The position numbers were made by a program, and so were the translations under genes. Below, one piece after another: positions 8,911 to 16,271 of a stretch of 26,064 bases of DNA. The notes beneath the pieces are model-generated. The model ran no database searches. It was given only the letters and a program-made list of their open reading frames with translations, and was not told the DNA's origin. Positions within the stretch are counted from its first letter, which is position 1. Every line of letters begins with the position of its first letter. This DNA is from DATNPH01 sp036703315 (GTDB taxonomy: Bacteria > Cyanobacteriota > Cyanobacteriia > Cyanobacteriales > Coleofasciculaceae), in NCBI GenBank assembly GCA_036703315.1, contig DATNPH010000084.1, positions 1-26,064 of the forward strand, written 5' to 3'.

Positions 8911-9020
8911 TAAATCGTTTTCACTTGGATGATATACAAGAATCTCAGTTTTAGGACAAGGGATGGAGGACTCAAAGGAAGTCCATAGGGTTGTATTATC
9001 TTCAACCAAGAACCGCTATA
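8911..9020 (+). repeat. MITE-like repeat of about 110 bp (TATAGCGGTT/AACCGCTATA family), forward copy
   Basis: The right end AAGAACCGCTATA at 9008-9020 matches the end of the complete copy at 25784-25891 read in reverse. Inside, GTTTTCACTTG, ATAC, AGAATCT-like, GGAGGAC, CAAAG and TTGTATT occur in the same order and spacing. The left terminus has decayed to TAAATCG. Length is 110 bp against 108 bp. No ORF is carried, so any mobility would depend on a transposase elsewhere. The rest of the 8738-9061 gap holds no recognisable gene; it must contain the start-side signals of the diguanylate cyclase. Confidence 0.65.
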
Positions 9021-9061
9021 TTCCCAGTAACCTACTCCCTTTATCAGTGGAAGCTACACGT

Positions 9062-10018
9062 CTAATCAGGTAGTGAGTTGAGCAGCAACGTTAAGCTTCG
9101 GACGCACACCACAGCAACTAACGCCGCGATCGCACTAAAGCTCAGAGGCTGTAACCTAGTGTGTAACCAACCTAGCCCCCGCTCTAACTCTCCCTGGTAG
9201 TATTCGGCTACGTTATGAAGTGCGGTATTGAGATTGCCAGTTTCTTCCCCAGTGCGAATCATTTGCATGGCGATCGCGGGTAACTTGCCTTGTAAACTTT
9301 GGCTAAGGGGTTGACCGATACGGATTTTTCGCACAGCTCTTGCTAGATTGGCTCTCATCCCCAAATCAGGGATATGCTCTCGTACCAATTCCAATGCTGT
9401 GAGAAGCGGTACGCCACAACTCAAGGGCAAGCGCAACTGTGCCAAGTGAAGTAGCGATCGCGCCTGTATCAGGTTACCCAAAACTGGTAAATTGATGGCT
9501 AGTTGCTGAGATCCTCTGCTGGAATAGCGAGAAGCTAGAAAACTTATCCCCAGTAGAAGTACGCCTATTGCCACACTTCTCAGCCAAAACTCCGGTTTGA
9601 TGAAACCATGGGGAGTGCGATTGAAAATGACTGCAACTAGGATTAGCAGGCTCCAAATCATCGCGATCGCCGATAATCTTACTGAGCGAATCAGTTGTTT
9701 GCGTCTAGCTTGAGCTTCGAGTGCGATCGCTAGTTGTTCGCAAGTCTGTGGCAGTGAGCCGCTATACTCTGCTAATCGGATCAGGCTGATTGTCCAATTG
9801 TCAAAGTAGCGACGCTCAACCGCCAGTGCAGAAGCTAAGTTTTGAGAGAAGTCCATAGCAGCACTAACCTGTTGCAGATAGCGCTGGAAAGAGAGATTGC
9901 CATCTTTCCCAGCTAAACTTAAGCTTTGCTGCACTGTCAGTCCAGAGTTAAGCAAAGCCGCAAACTGGTAAAAGAATCGAGCTTTTTCCTGAGTTGTCAA
10001 GCGGGTTAGTAGAGCCAC
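9062..10018 (-). CDS. GspF/PilC-like inner-membrane protein (T2SF domains), short form
   Basis: The 318-residue product has the two-repeat architecture of type II secretion F / type IV pilus assembly platform proteins. The first T2SF repeat runs at about residues 10-115 (FFYQFAALLNSGLTVQQSL), then two membrane spans near 115-135 and 147-163. The second repeat lies at about 178-285 (LAQLRLPLSCGVPLLTALELV, MIRTGEETGNLNTAL), and the last span near 290-313. The GEETG motif is characteristic. PilC/GspF proteins are usually about 400 residues; this one lacks the N-terminal cytoplasmic leader of about 60-80 residues. No ATPase (PilB/PilT), secretin or pilin gene is adjacent, so it may serve a divergent or partner-shared pilus or secretion platform. 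It probably forms an operon with the 85-residue gene 34 bp upstream. Confidence 0.85.
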   Translation of the reverse strand: MALLTRLTTQEKARFFYQFAALLNSGLTVQQSLSLAGKDGNLSFQRYLQQVSAAMDFSQNLASALAVERRYFDNWTISLIRLAEYSGSLPQTCEQLAIALEAQARRKQLIRSVRLSAIAMIWSLLILVAVIFNRTPHGFIKPEFWLRSVAIGVLLLGISFLASRYSSRGSQQLAINLPVLGNLIQARSLLHLAQLRLPLSCGVPLLTALELVREHIPDLGMRANLARAVRKIRIGQPLSQSLQGKLPAIAMQMIRTGEETGNLNTALHNVAEYYQGELERGLGWLHTRLQPLSFSAIAALVAVVCVRSLTLLLNSLPD

Positions 10019-10052
10019 TAGTTGTCATTGTGATGACGAGTTATTTCTAAGA

Positions 10053-10310
10053 TTATTCGTCGGAATGCCAGTTGCGATCGCTCTTTTTGAAGCTTTTTTG
10101 TCTGCGTTGAGCTTTGATGATTAGCTCAATACTCTGACTAATCATCGACGGGATAACCTCTAGTGGAGGCTTGCCGGATAGCACGTCGAGATTACCTTTA
10201 ATCACCATGAATAGAGCTTGCAGAATCAGTAAGCTAGTGATGACTTGCCGCAAAACATTTTTGCTAGCTTCTGGTTGCTGCTTCTCGTGGGGTTGTTTAC
10301 CGTTAATCAT
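10053..10310 (-). CDS. Small single-span membrane protein, 85 aa, upstream of the GspF-like gene
   Basis: The ATG at 10310 is preceded on the minus strand by a strong Shine-Dalgarno sequence, AGGTGA, about 8 nt away. The product has a polar start (MINGKQPHEKQQPEASKN), one hydrophobic segment at about residues 22-42 (VITSLLILQALFMVIKG), an amphipathic stretch and a very basic C-terminus (KAQRRQKSFKKSDRNWH). It probably inserts once in the inner membrane with the basic tail cytoplasmic. It lies 34 bp upstream of the GspF/PilC-like gene on the same strand, so the two are probably co-transcribed and might act together. The ribosome-binding site is inside a 9-bp inverted repeat, which may control translation. 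The family is not recognised. Confidence 0.7.
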   Translation of the reverse strand: MINGKQPHEKQQPEASKNVLRQVITSLLILQALFMVIKGNLDVLSGKPPLEVIPSMISQSIELIIKAQRRQKSFKKSDRNWHSDE

Positions 10311-10312
10311 TT

Positions 10313-10344
10313 AATTCACCTGTTTTTGGGTTACGAGGTGAATT
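10313..10344 (-). promoter_or_regulatory. Hairpin covering the ribosome-binding site of the 85-aa gene
   Basis: On the minus strand AATTCACCT (10336-10344) and AGGTGAATT (10313-10321) are perfect 9-bp complements separated by 14 nt. The second arm contains the Shine-Dalgarno AGGTGA of the gene starting at 10310. In mRNA this would hide the ribosome-binding site. Alternatively the DNA palindrome could be an operator for a dimeric repressor. Confidence 0.5.
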
Positions 10345-10360
10345 GTTTTTTTGGGTTTTT

Positions 10361-10438
10361 CAACAGACACGTTCCCCAAGCAAGTGCCAGAATGTTTGTA
10401 GATTAAGGGTTAGCAGCTTGGGGAGGCTTGTCTGTTTG
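10361..10438. repeat. Long imperfect inverted repeat
   Basis: The left arm CAACAGACACGT + TCCCCAAGC (10361-10381) pairs with a right arm ending at 10438 whose reverse complement is CAAACAGACAAGCC + TCCCCAAGC. The inner 9 bp (TCCCCAAGC) are perfect and the outer part is imperfect, around a 34-nt loop. This could be a terminator-like structure, a small RNA fold or a decayed mobile repeat. Confidence 0.5.
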
Positions 10439-10526
10439 AGGGATTCAACAAGATTAATATTTCTTTACCTCAGTTGCACTAGCCCACTTCCCCGCCGTGG
10501 AATCAATTCCCATAGCGAGTAGCTCA

Positions 10527-10618
10527 AGTCCTCTCAAGAGGACTAAACACATATGCTCAAAGGATTTCAGTCCACTTCAGTGGACTTGATCTATTAGCCC
10601 GGAGTTTGAACTCCGGGC
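10527..10618. repeat. Cluster of three perfect 2-nt-loop palindromes
   Basis: Three hairpins follow one another. At 10527-10544 AGTCCTCT/AGAGGACT has loop CA. At 10569-10586 AGTCCACT/AGTGGACT has loop TC. At 10597-10618 GCCCGGAGTT/AACTCCGGGC has loop TG. Each stem is perfect. The first two are variants of one another (AGTCCnCT), as in multi-hairpin intergenic repeats known in cyanobacteria. The block ends 43 bp before the NACHT gene. It lacks U-tracts, so simple termination is unlikely. Together with the two structures above it accounts for most of the 10311-10660 gap, in which I see no gene. Confidence 0.75.
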
Positions 10619-10660
10619 GGTGTGGCGGGTTAGAGCAAAATCTCACTTTACGCTTAACAG

Positions 10661-13600
10661 ATGCCAAGAAATATTCGTTGGGACGAATCAGTTAAGGAAA
10701 ATGCGCTGAACCTGGTAGAAGCTTTGCTGTCTCAGGCGGATGACGAATTGGACGACTTGGAACTCAAAGCGGCTGTTTATGTGGAGTGGGTGACACAGAA
10801 CAAGCTGCGAGTGACGGGAAAAGAGAAGCAGAAAAAGGCGAAAAGAGAGCAAATCGTTGAAGTTGGCACTAGGAAAGAACATCTAGTCAAGCTAGTTAAA
10901 AAGGCTGGCAAAAGCTTAAAACTTCCTCAGAGAAAAAAGGAATCTGGCAGCAGTCAACTAGAGAGGGAATTGGCAGAGGTTCAAACTGCACTTGACTGCT
11001 TGCGAGAGTTGGGAGTGTTTGAGGAGGAAAAAAATACCCGGAAGAATCAAGGTTATTGGAAATTTACTCTGACGCTAAAACATCAGACGGCGACAAGGGA
11101 AGAGAATCTTGAGGTAGTGAAGCAGAAGTGGAAGGAACACCCAAAGACAAATTCTCTAGTAACTTCCTCGACAACACCAATACTGGAAACAGAGAAAAGC
11201 ATCGACTGGCACAATATCTGCCGCAATAGGTTGGAGAAGCAGAAGCAGCTAACTACCAATCGGCTGATGTCGGCGCAACAGATGCTATTTGATATCAATC
11301 AAATTTGCGTGGATTTAGCATTAGTCGAACGCAAGCAACCAGACAAGCGGAGTGGAAATGATAATCCTGCACAATCCCAGTTGTACAAGCCAGACTACGA
11401 AGAAACCCAAAAGCTGGAGTACGAAGAATTTCTTGCCACAGTCCTGAAAGCATCGCCAAGTAATAAAATCGCGATTATTGGGGAACCAGGCGCGGGTAAA
11501 ACGACGCTTCTGCAAAGAATTGCTTTCTGGATATTGGATAAGACTGATAATTTGCCGATTTGGATACCACTGGGGAATTTGCCGACTCCTGCGCCAAAGT
11601 TAAAAGAATATCTCCTGAATAATTGGCTAGAAGATGCCATCTTGAACGTTACGCCAAAAATCAGGGCTGAGTTTGAAGAACTCTTGACGGCTGGCAGGGT
11701 GTGGCTGCTGCTGGATGGGGTGGATGAGATGGTTGCTAATTCGGGGAATCTTCTCTCATTCATTGATAATTGGATACCAGGCTGGAGTCAGCAGTTGTCT
11801 GTGGTGCTGACGTGTCGGCTGAATGTTTGGGAAGCAAATCCTCATGCTCTAAACAACTTTCAAACCTATCGCACGTTGGAGTTTAGCCAAGAGAAAGTAA
11901 TTGAGTTTATCGAGGCTTGTTTCCAAGAAAGTAACCCCGCACTGGGTATTCAATTGCAGCAGGCGTTAAACCAACCAGGAAAAGAACGAATTAAGGATTT
12001 GATCAGAAATCCCCTGCGGTTGACGCTGTTGTGTTCGACTTGGCATTTGCGAGATGGCAAGTTACCCGATACTAAGGCTGAACTTTACCAGCAGTTTGTC
12101 GAGGAAGTGTACAGGTGGAAAAAAGATGAGTTTCGCACAGAACCTGAAGAGAGAGAGCAACTCAACGCCAAGCTGAAAGAGTTGGCGCTAGCAGCAATTG
12201 ATAAGGAAGAGAACCGATTTTGTTTGCGGCGCAAGTTTGTTGAGGGTGTATTAGGAGAACGGGATGGTTCTGTGTTCCAATTGGCGCTTAATATCGGCTG
12301 GCTCAATTGGGTGGGTGTAGATGCCAAAAATCCAAATCCTAATCAACCCGTCTACGCTTTCTTTCATCCCACGTTTCAGGAATATTTTGCAGCACTGGCG
12401 ATCTATGATTGGGACTTTTTTCTCAACCACGTTCCCGACAATCCCGCACAAGGTATCTACCGCATTTTTGAGCCACAGTGGAAAGAGGTGATTTTGTTGT
12501 GGCTGGGGCGAGAGGATGTGGCTAAGGAGCACAAAGAAGGATTTATCAATGCACTAGTGACATTTGAGGATGGCTGGGAAGATTTTTATCACTATCGAGC
12601 CTATTTTCTGGCAGGAGCCGGAATTGCAGAGTTTCGAGATAATAGCTCGATCGAAGGTGTAAAAGAAGCTTTTCTCACCAGAGAGAATGCGTTTTACAAA
12701 GATTATGTAATGTCTATAGAGAAGCTTTCTCAGTATCGAACCCTTTTTAAGGGAACGCCAGGAACTGCCGATTTGCACAACAGCACCAATGCTAATGACA
12801 TTGTGGCGAATCTCGCCATACTTGGCTTTGGTTATTACTGGCCTTACAGAAACGGATGGCGTAAGTTTCTCATACCGCATGGAACTGAAGAGGCTAGGGT
12901 AGCACTACAAGAAACTGATCGCAATAGAGCAATTGCCCTACTAGCGTGGCTGATTCCAGCTAAGCAGTCTCAAGTGACTCCCAATGGAACCTACGGACCA
13001 AATGAAGGCACTCAAATGGATGCAGCTCAGCTCTTGGGAAAAATTGGCACAGGTAATAAAACTGCTATTAAAGCGCTAGAGTGGCTAGTTCATAACGCTC
13101 ATGATGAACATATTCGTCGAATAGCAGTTGAAAACTTGAGAAAAATTGACTCTAACAAAGCAATTGCTCATCAGACTCTAATAAATCCCATCTCCAGTAC
13201 TCAGTTCAGGGAAGGCAGTATAAGAGTAGCTGAGATTGCAGAATTCGCGCTTCACACGCTATTCAGTATGATTCAAAATTTTTCTGAAGAAGGCATACGT
13301 GTGCAAGCAGTGGAGAAGTTGAAGGAAATTAAACTTGGTAATAAAGAAGCTGCAATTCAAGCATTAGAGTGGCTGATTGACAATATTGAGAATGAAGAAA
13401 TTCTTTATCACTCTGCTGTTAGCTTAGGACGAGTTGACCCTGGCAATGAAACTGCTAGCAGGATTTTAGTGAAGTTGATGCGGACTCATTCTTACGATCC
13501 TGTAGTCTTACCATTTGGTGAGAGGTTGAAACAAAATCTGCGAGGTAGGCAATATTCGGAAGCCGTCACCGAATTAAACACCGAATTAGAGGACTACTTC

Positions 13601-14284
13601 TTAAAACCAATTGTTTCAGGAGGTGACTTTAGGAGATTTCTTGATTGCTACCGAGTCATCTGGCACTGTGCCGAAAACATGACCTACCCAGCCTTCTATC
13701 AAGCTTGGCACCAGCAAGAGGGAGTAGGGAAGACAACTACTTCCGACAGCCAAAGCCTCAACCAAGCTGACTTACCCCAAAGTCTTCAAAGTGCGATCGC
13801 CAACGACGCCCAACTAAGCCAAAGCATCCACCTAATTTGCATCGACGGCAGCCAATTCATAGAACGCGATCGCCCCGCCGCCGAAATATACGACCAGATG
13901 CTTGACCATAACTGCCCAGAGTGCGATCCAGTACCCAAAACGATGCCAGCACTCAAGCTTTATTGGAACTCCCTCAAGCGCAACAGCGATAAGCGACCAG
14001 TTTTGGTGTTTTATGCATCTTCCACGGAACCCTACAGCGAGGCATTCCTCACAGACTTGAGTAAATTCAGGGGTGCGATTTGTGTAATGACCTCTCCCCC
14101 AACCCCTCTCCTGCAAGGAGAGGGGAGTAAGATGCAAAGTGAGGGGAGTAAGAGTAGTTCCGGTTCCCCTTCCTCCCCGTGGGGGGAAGGGGTTAGGGGA
14201 TGGGGGTCACTGCAATTTTTCGCACCCAGCCAAGCGATCGCCAATATGGTGGAATGGATACAGACGATGGTAGTGGTGGAATAA
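10661..14284 (+). CDS. NACHT-domain STAND NTPase with HEAT-like repeats
   Basis: The 1207-residue protein is a STAND (NLR-like) ATPase/GTPase. Residues 1-165 form a charged, helical N-terminal module (possible winged-helix at 100-160, LRELGVFEE...GYWKFTLTL). The NACHT core follows: Walker A GEPGAGKTT at 274-282, Walker B VWLLLDGVDEM at 347-357, sensor-like LTCRLNVW at 383-390, and the signature FHPTFQEYFAA at 568-578. Helical HEAT-like repeats lie at about 745-945 (AAQLLGKIGTGNKTAIKALEWL; AVEKLKEIKLGNKEAAIQALEWL). A C-terminal alpha/beta-like region spans about 1050-1207 (IHLICIDGSQF; PVLVFYASS; LQFFAPSQA). Residues about 1144-1183 come from an in-frame palindromic repeat. NACHT proteins of this type act as ligand-triggered signalling switches and several bacterial ones are anti-phage. 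No nuclease, TIR or protease effector is recognisable, so the effector is unknown. A stop lies just upstream in frame, fixing the ATG at 10661, though no Shine-Dalgarno site is evident. Confidence 0.92.
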   Translation: MPRNIRWDESVKENALNLVEALLSQADDELDDLELKAAVYVEWVTQNKLRVTGKEKQKKAKREQIVEVGTRKEHLVKLVKKAGKSLKLPQRKKESGSSQLERELAEVQTALDCLRELGVFEEEKNTRKNQGYWKFTLTLKHQTATREENLEVVKQKWKEHPKTNSLVTSSTTPILETEKSIDWHNICRNRLEKQKQLTTNRLMSAQQMLFDINQICVDLALVERKQPDKRSGNDNPAQSQLYKPDYEETQKLEYEEFLATVLKASPSNKIAIIGEPGAGKTTLLQRIAFWILDKTDNLPIWIPLGNLPTPAPKLKEYLLNNWLEDAILNVTPKIRAEFEELLTAGRVWLLLDGVDEMVANSGNLLSFIDNWIPGWSQQLSVVLTCRLNVWEANPHALNNFQTYRTLEFSQEKVIEFIEACFQESNPALGIQLQQALNQPGKERIKDLIRNPLRLTLLCSTWHLRDGKLPDTKAELYQQFVEEVYRWKKDEFRTEPEEREQLNAKLKELALAAIDKEENRFCLRRKFVEGVLGERDGSVFQLALNIGWLNWVGVDAKNPNPNQPVYAFFHPTFQEYFAALAIYDWDFFLNHVPDNPAQGIYRIFEPQWKEVILLWLGREDVAKEHKEGFINALVTFEDGWEDFYHYRAYFLAGAGIAEFRDNSSIEGVKEAFLTRENAFYKDYVMSIEKLSQYRTLFKGTPGTADLHNSTNANDIVANLAILGFGYYWPYRNGWRKFLIPHGTEEARVALQETDRNRAIALLAWLIPAKQSQVTPNGTYGPNEGTQMDAAQLLGKIGTGNKTAIKALEWLVHNAHDEHIRRIAVENLRKIDSNKAIAHQTLINPISSTQFREGSIRVAEIAEFALHTLFSMIQNFSEEGIRVQAVEKLKEIKLGNKEAAIQALEWLIDNIENEEILYHSAVSLGRVDPGNETASRILVKLMRTHSYDPVVLPFGERLKQNLRGRQYSEAVTELNTELEDYFLKPIVSGGDFRRFLDCYRVIWHCAENMTYPAFYQAWHQQEGVGKTTTSDSQSLNQADLPQSLQSAIANDAQLSQSIHLICIDGSQFIERDRPAAEIYDQMLDHNCPECDPVPKTMPALKLYWNSLKRNSDKRPVLVFYASSTEPYSEAFLTDLSKFRGAICVMTSPPTPLLQGEGSKMQSEGSKSSSGSPSSPWGEGVRGWGSLQFFAPSQAIANMVEWIQTMVVVE
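14088..14209 (+). repeat. Palindromic element inserted in frame in the NACHT gene
   Basis: The 122-bp block begins TGACCTCTCCCCCAACCCC and ends GGGGTTAGGGGATGGGGGTCA; the two ends are imperfect inverted repeats. Two inner hairpins lie within it: CCCCTCTCCT/AGGAGAGGGG (loop GCA, near 14104-14126) and CCCCTTCC/GGAAGGGG around a CCCCGTGGGG core (near 14166-14192). It encodes PPTPLLQGEG and SPWGEGVRG, peptides I recognise as typical translations of a widespread cyanobacterial intergenic repeat. The reading frame passes straight through, and the family-like C-terminus LQFFAPSQA resumes immediately after. Confidence 0.75.
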
Positions 14285-14368
14285 GCGATCGCGTAAAGTT
14301 GCACATCGCGTGAGGTAGTGTACAAAAAGCCGTTAAGCCGTTGATCTATTTCACCCATACGCCCTCCT

Positions 14369-15586
14369 ATGAGCGATCGCCCTAAGCTTTTCTCTTTCTT
14401 TGCTGGCTCAGGTTTTCTTGATCTGGGGTTTGAATTGAGTGGCTTTGATATAGTTTACGTCAACGAAATTTACTCCCCATTTATGAAAGCCTACCGCTAC
14501 TCTAGGCAATGTCTTCATTTGCGATCGCCAGAGTACGGATACCATGAAGGAGAAGAGGCAGATGTAACTAGGCTTACCGATACAGAACAAGCGCTACACC
14601 TCTCAGAGTTAATACAGGATGCGCGTAAGACTACTGATGTTATTGGATTTATAGGAGGGCCTCCCTGCCCTGACTTCTCAGTTGGTGGAAAAAATCGCGG
14701 CAGGGAAGGAGATAATGGTAAGCTTTCAGCCGCTTACATTGAGTTGATTTGTCAGCAAAAACCTGACTTTTTTTTGTTTGAGAATGTTAAAGGTTTATGG
14801 AAGACGACAAAACATCGTCATTTCTTTGAAGAACTTAAGAGTAAACTCAATCAATCTGGCTATCTATTAGTAGAGCGTCTAATTAATTCTATAGAATATG
14901 GAGTTCCTCAGGATAGAGAAAGAATTATTTTAATTGGATTTCATACTAACTTAATTACCAATATTGGTATTAAAATGTCCGATAAGGAAATACTATCTAA
15001 AGGTGCGTTTTCCTGGAAAAATTACATTTTATATCCTAAGCCTGAAGCTTTCTCTTACCCTTGGCCTTCCCATGAACTATTTAGAGAAGATTCTATACTA
15101 CCCTGTCCGAACAACATCCCGCCGGAACTGACCGTTGAAGACTGGTTCAGAAGAAACGATGTACTGAATCATCCAAATTCTGAACATCATTTTCAACCAA
15201 GAGCAGGTATCAAAAGGTTTACTTCTGTTGCGGAAGGAGATAATTCAAAAAAATCTTACAAGCGTCTTCACCGATGGCGCTATTCTCCAACAGCTTGCTA
15301 TGGAAATAATGAAGTACATTTGCACCCTTATAAAATCCGTAGACTCTCAGTTGCTGAAGCTCTAGCCATTCAATCTTTACCTAAAGAATTTGTACTTCCA
15401 GCTGATATGTCACTGACGAATATGTTTAAAACCGTTGGTAATGGTGTTCCCTACTTAGCTTCAAAAGCTATTGCTCAGACTATTCTTGATTTTCTAGCAA
15501 CAACACAGTGGCATGATGAACACTCAGTAAACATGCAGCTAGAGCCAGTAAAACGAGGAGTGCGATCGCTCTTATCTAGCTGCTGA
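14369..15586 (+). CDS. DNA (cytosine-5) methyltransferase, orphan
   Basis: The 405-residue protein transfers a methyl group from S-adenosylmethionine to cytosine C5 in a specific DNA sequence. Motif I is FSFFAGSGFLDLGFE (8-22). The catalytic motif IV is GGPPCPDFS with Cys100 as nucleophile. Motif VI is ENV (138-140), motif VIII QDRER (181-185), motif IX RLSVAEALAIQSLP (325-338) and motif X GNGVP (357-361). The target-recognition region is about 200-320. Most family members have PCQ in motif IV; here it is PCP, as also happens in the family. No restriction endonuclease ORF is next to it, so it looks solitary. It follows the NACHT gene by 84 bp on the same strand and could be co-transcribed. 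Its middle section is noticeably AT-rich compared with flanking housekeeping genes, suggesting horizontal acquisition. The recognition sequence cannot be read from the protein. Confidence 0.93.
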   Translation: MSDRPKLFSFFAGSGFLDLGFELSGFDIVYVNEIYSPFMKAYRYSRQCLHLRSPEYGYHEGEEADVTRLTDTEQALHLSELIQDARKTTDVIGFIGGPPCPDFSVGGKNRGREGDNGKLSAAYIELICQQKPDFFLFENVKGLWKTTKHRHFFEELKSKLNQSGYLLVERLINSIEYGVPQDRERIILIGFHTNLITNIGIKMSDKEILSKGAFSWKNYILYPKPEAFSYPWPSHELFREDSILPCPNNIPPELTVEDWFRRNDVLNHPNSEHHFQPRAGIKRFTSVAEGDNSKKSYKRLHRWRYSPTACYGNNEVHLHPYKIRRLSVAEALAIQSLPKEFVLPADMSLTNMFKTVGNGVPYLASKAIAQTILDFLATTQWHDEHSVNMQLEPVKRGVRSLLSSC

Positions 15587-15884
15587 TCTTCCTATAGTAG
15601 AAAGTGGCAGACAAGCAGATGAAGAAGAAGTTTAAGGACTTCCCGTGATGATAACCGACACATCCCTTAATCCAAATCTTGACAACACCCTCTCCGCCAG
15701 CACACACTGGCAGTGGTGATTTGGTCCATATGGCTCCACTTCATCAACCCATCAAAAGTACGCCACCACCGACAGTTGATTACTGAATCGGTGTGAACCT
15801 TCTAACTCCTGACTAACATTTCCCGTTAGCATAACTGACGCCACTGGCAGGAGTTTTTGCAATTACTAGTAAAGGAATGATCAA
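15587..15884. other. Non-coding stretch after the methyltransferase gene
   Basis: About 300 bases with no convincing gene. A 24-codon ORF (15647-15721) after AAGGA is too short and featureless to support. A small inverted repeat CTAAC/GTTAG lies near 15811-15830. The end carries the ribosome-binding site of the next gene (AAAGGA). Confidence 0.4.
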
Positions 15885-16271
15885 ATGGCTACAAATCCAG
15901 CACCTAGTCCAGAATTATACGAAGGTATTCAAGGTCAAGTAGCTGCTGTCACGGATCTACAGAACCTTCTGCGCGCCAAAGGCTATACCTACGTCATCGC
16001 TGATGGAACCTTTGGTCCTAAGACCAAACAAGCTGTAATAGAGTTTCAAACCAAAAGTAAGCTGAAGCCAGACGGCATTGTCGGCACCCAGACGTGGGCA
16101 GCCCTCAGGAGTACTACAGGAGGGGGTGGGCAGCCTATCAAGTTAGTGGATGTCTGTAACTACTACGACCCGGCAAAATATCCCCATCAAACCAAAGCGC
16201 TCGAGTGGTTACAAAGCAATATTCCGGCGGCAACCCTTGACGAGTTTGCCAAACGCTGGCGTAATCCCTAG
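15885..16271 (+). CDS. Peptidoglycan-binding-domain protein, 128 aa
   Basis: An ATG preceded by AAAGGA about 10 nt upstream gives a 128-residue product. Residues about 18-76 form a PG_binding_1 module: VTDLQNLLRAKGYTYVIADG, then TFGPKTKQAVIEFQ, then LKPDGIVGTQTWAAL, the typical three-helix cell-wall-binding fold. A GGGG linker near residue 79 leads to a C-terminal module of about 45 residues (LVDVCNYYDPAKYPHQTKAL, then EWLQSNIPAATLDEFAKRWR) that I do not recognise as a named domain. There is no signal peptide, membrane anchor or enzymatic domain. Either it is exported by a non-classical route or the module works in another context, for example as a component of a larger extracellular or toxin-like complex. 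The fold assignment is good; the biological role is unknown. Confidence 0.8.
   Translation: MATNPAPSPELYEGIQGQVAAVTDLQNLLRAKGYTYVIADGTFGPKTKQAVIEFQTKSKLKPDGIVGTQTWAALRSTTGGGGQPIKLVDVCNYYDPAKYPHQTKALEWLQSNIPAATLDEFAKRWRNP

Noticed and set aside
10527..10618. Repeat cluster as a CRISPR array
   Set aside because: The units are different palindromes without equal repeats or spacers of constant length, and no cas gene is present.
11395..11763. Minus-strand ORF of 122 codons inside the NACHT gene
   Set aside because: It lies opposite the conserved Walker motifs, which explains the lack of stops; its Ser/Pro-rich product has no domain.
14032..14358. Minus-strand ORF across the end of the NACHT gene
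   Set aside because: It is produced by the palindromic repeat read in reverse and has no start signal or family similarity.
15647..15721. 24-codon ORF after the methyltransferase gene
   Set aside because: It is very short, with no conserved feature; the AAGGA upstream could be chance.
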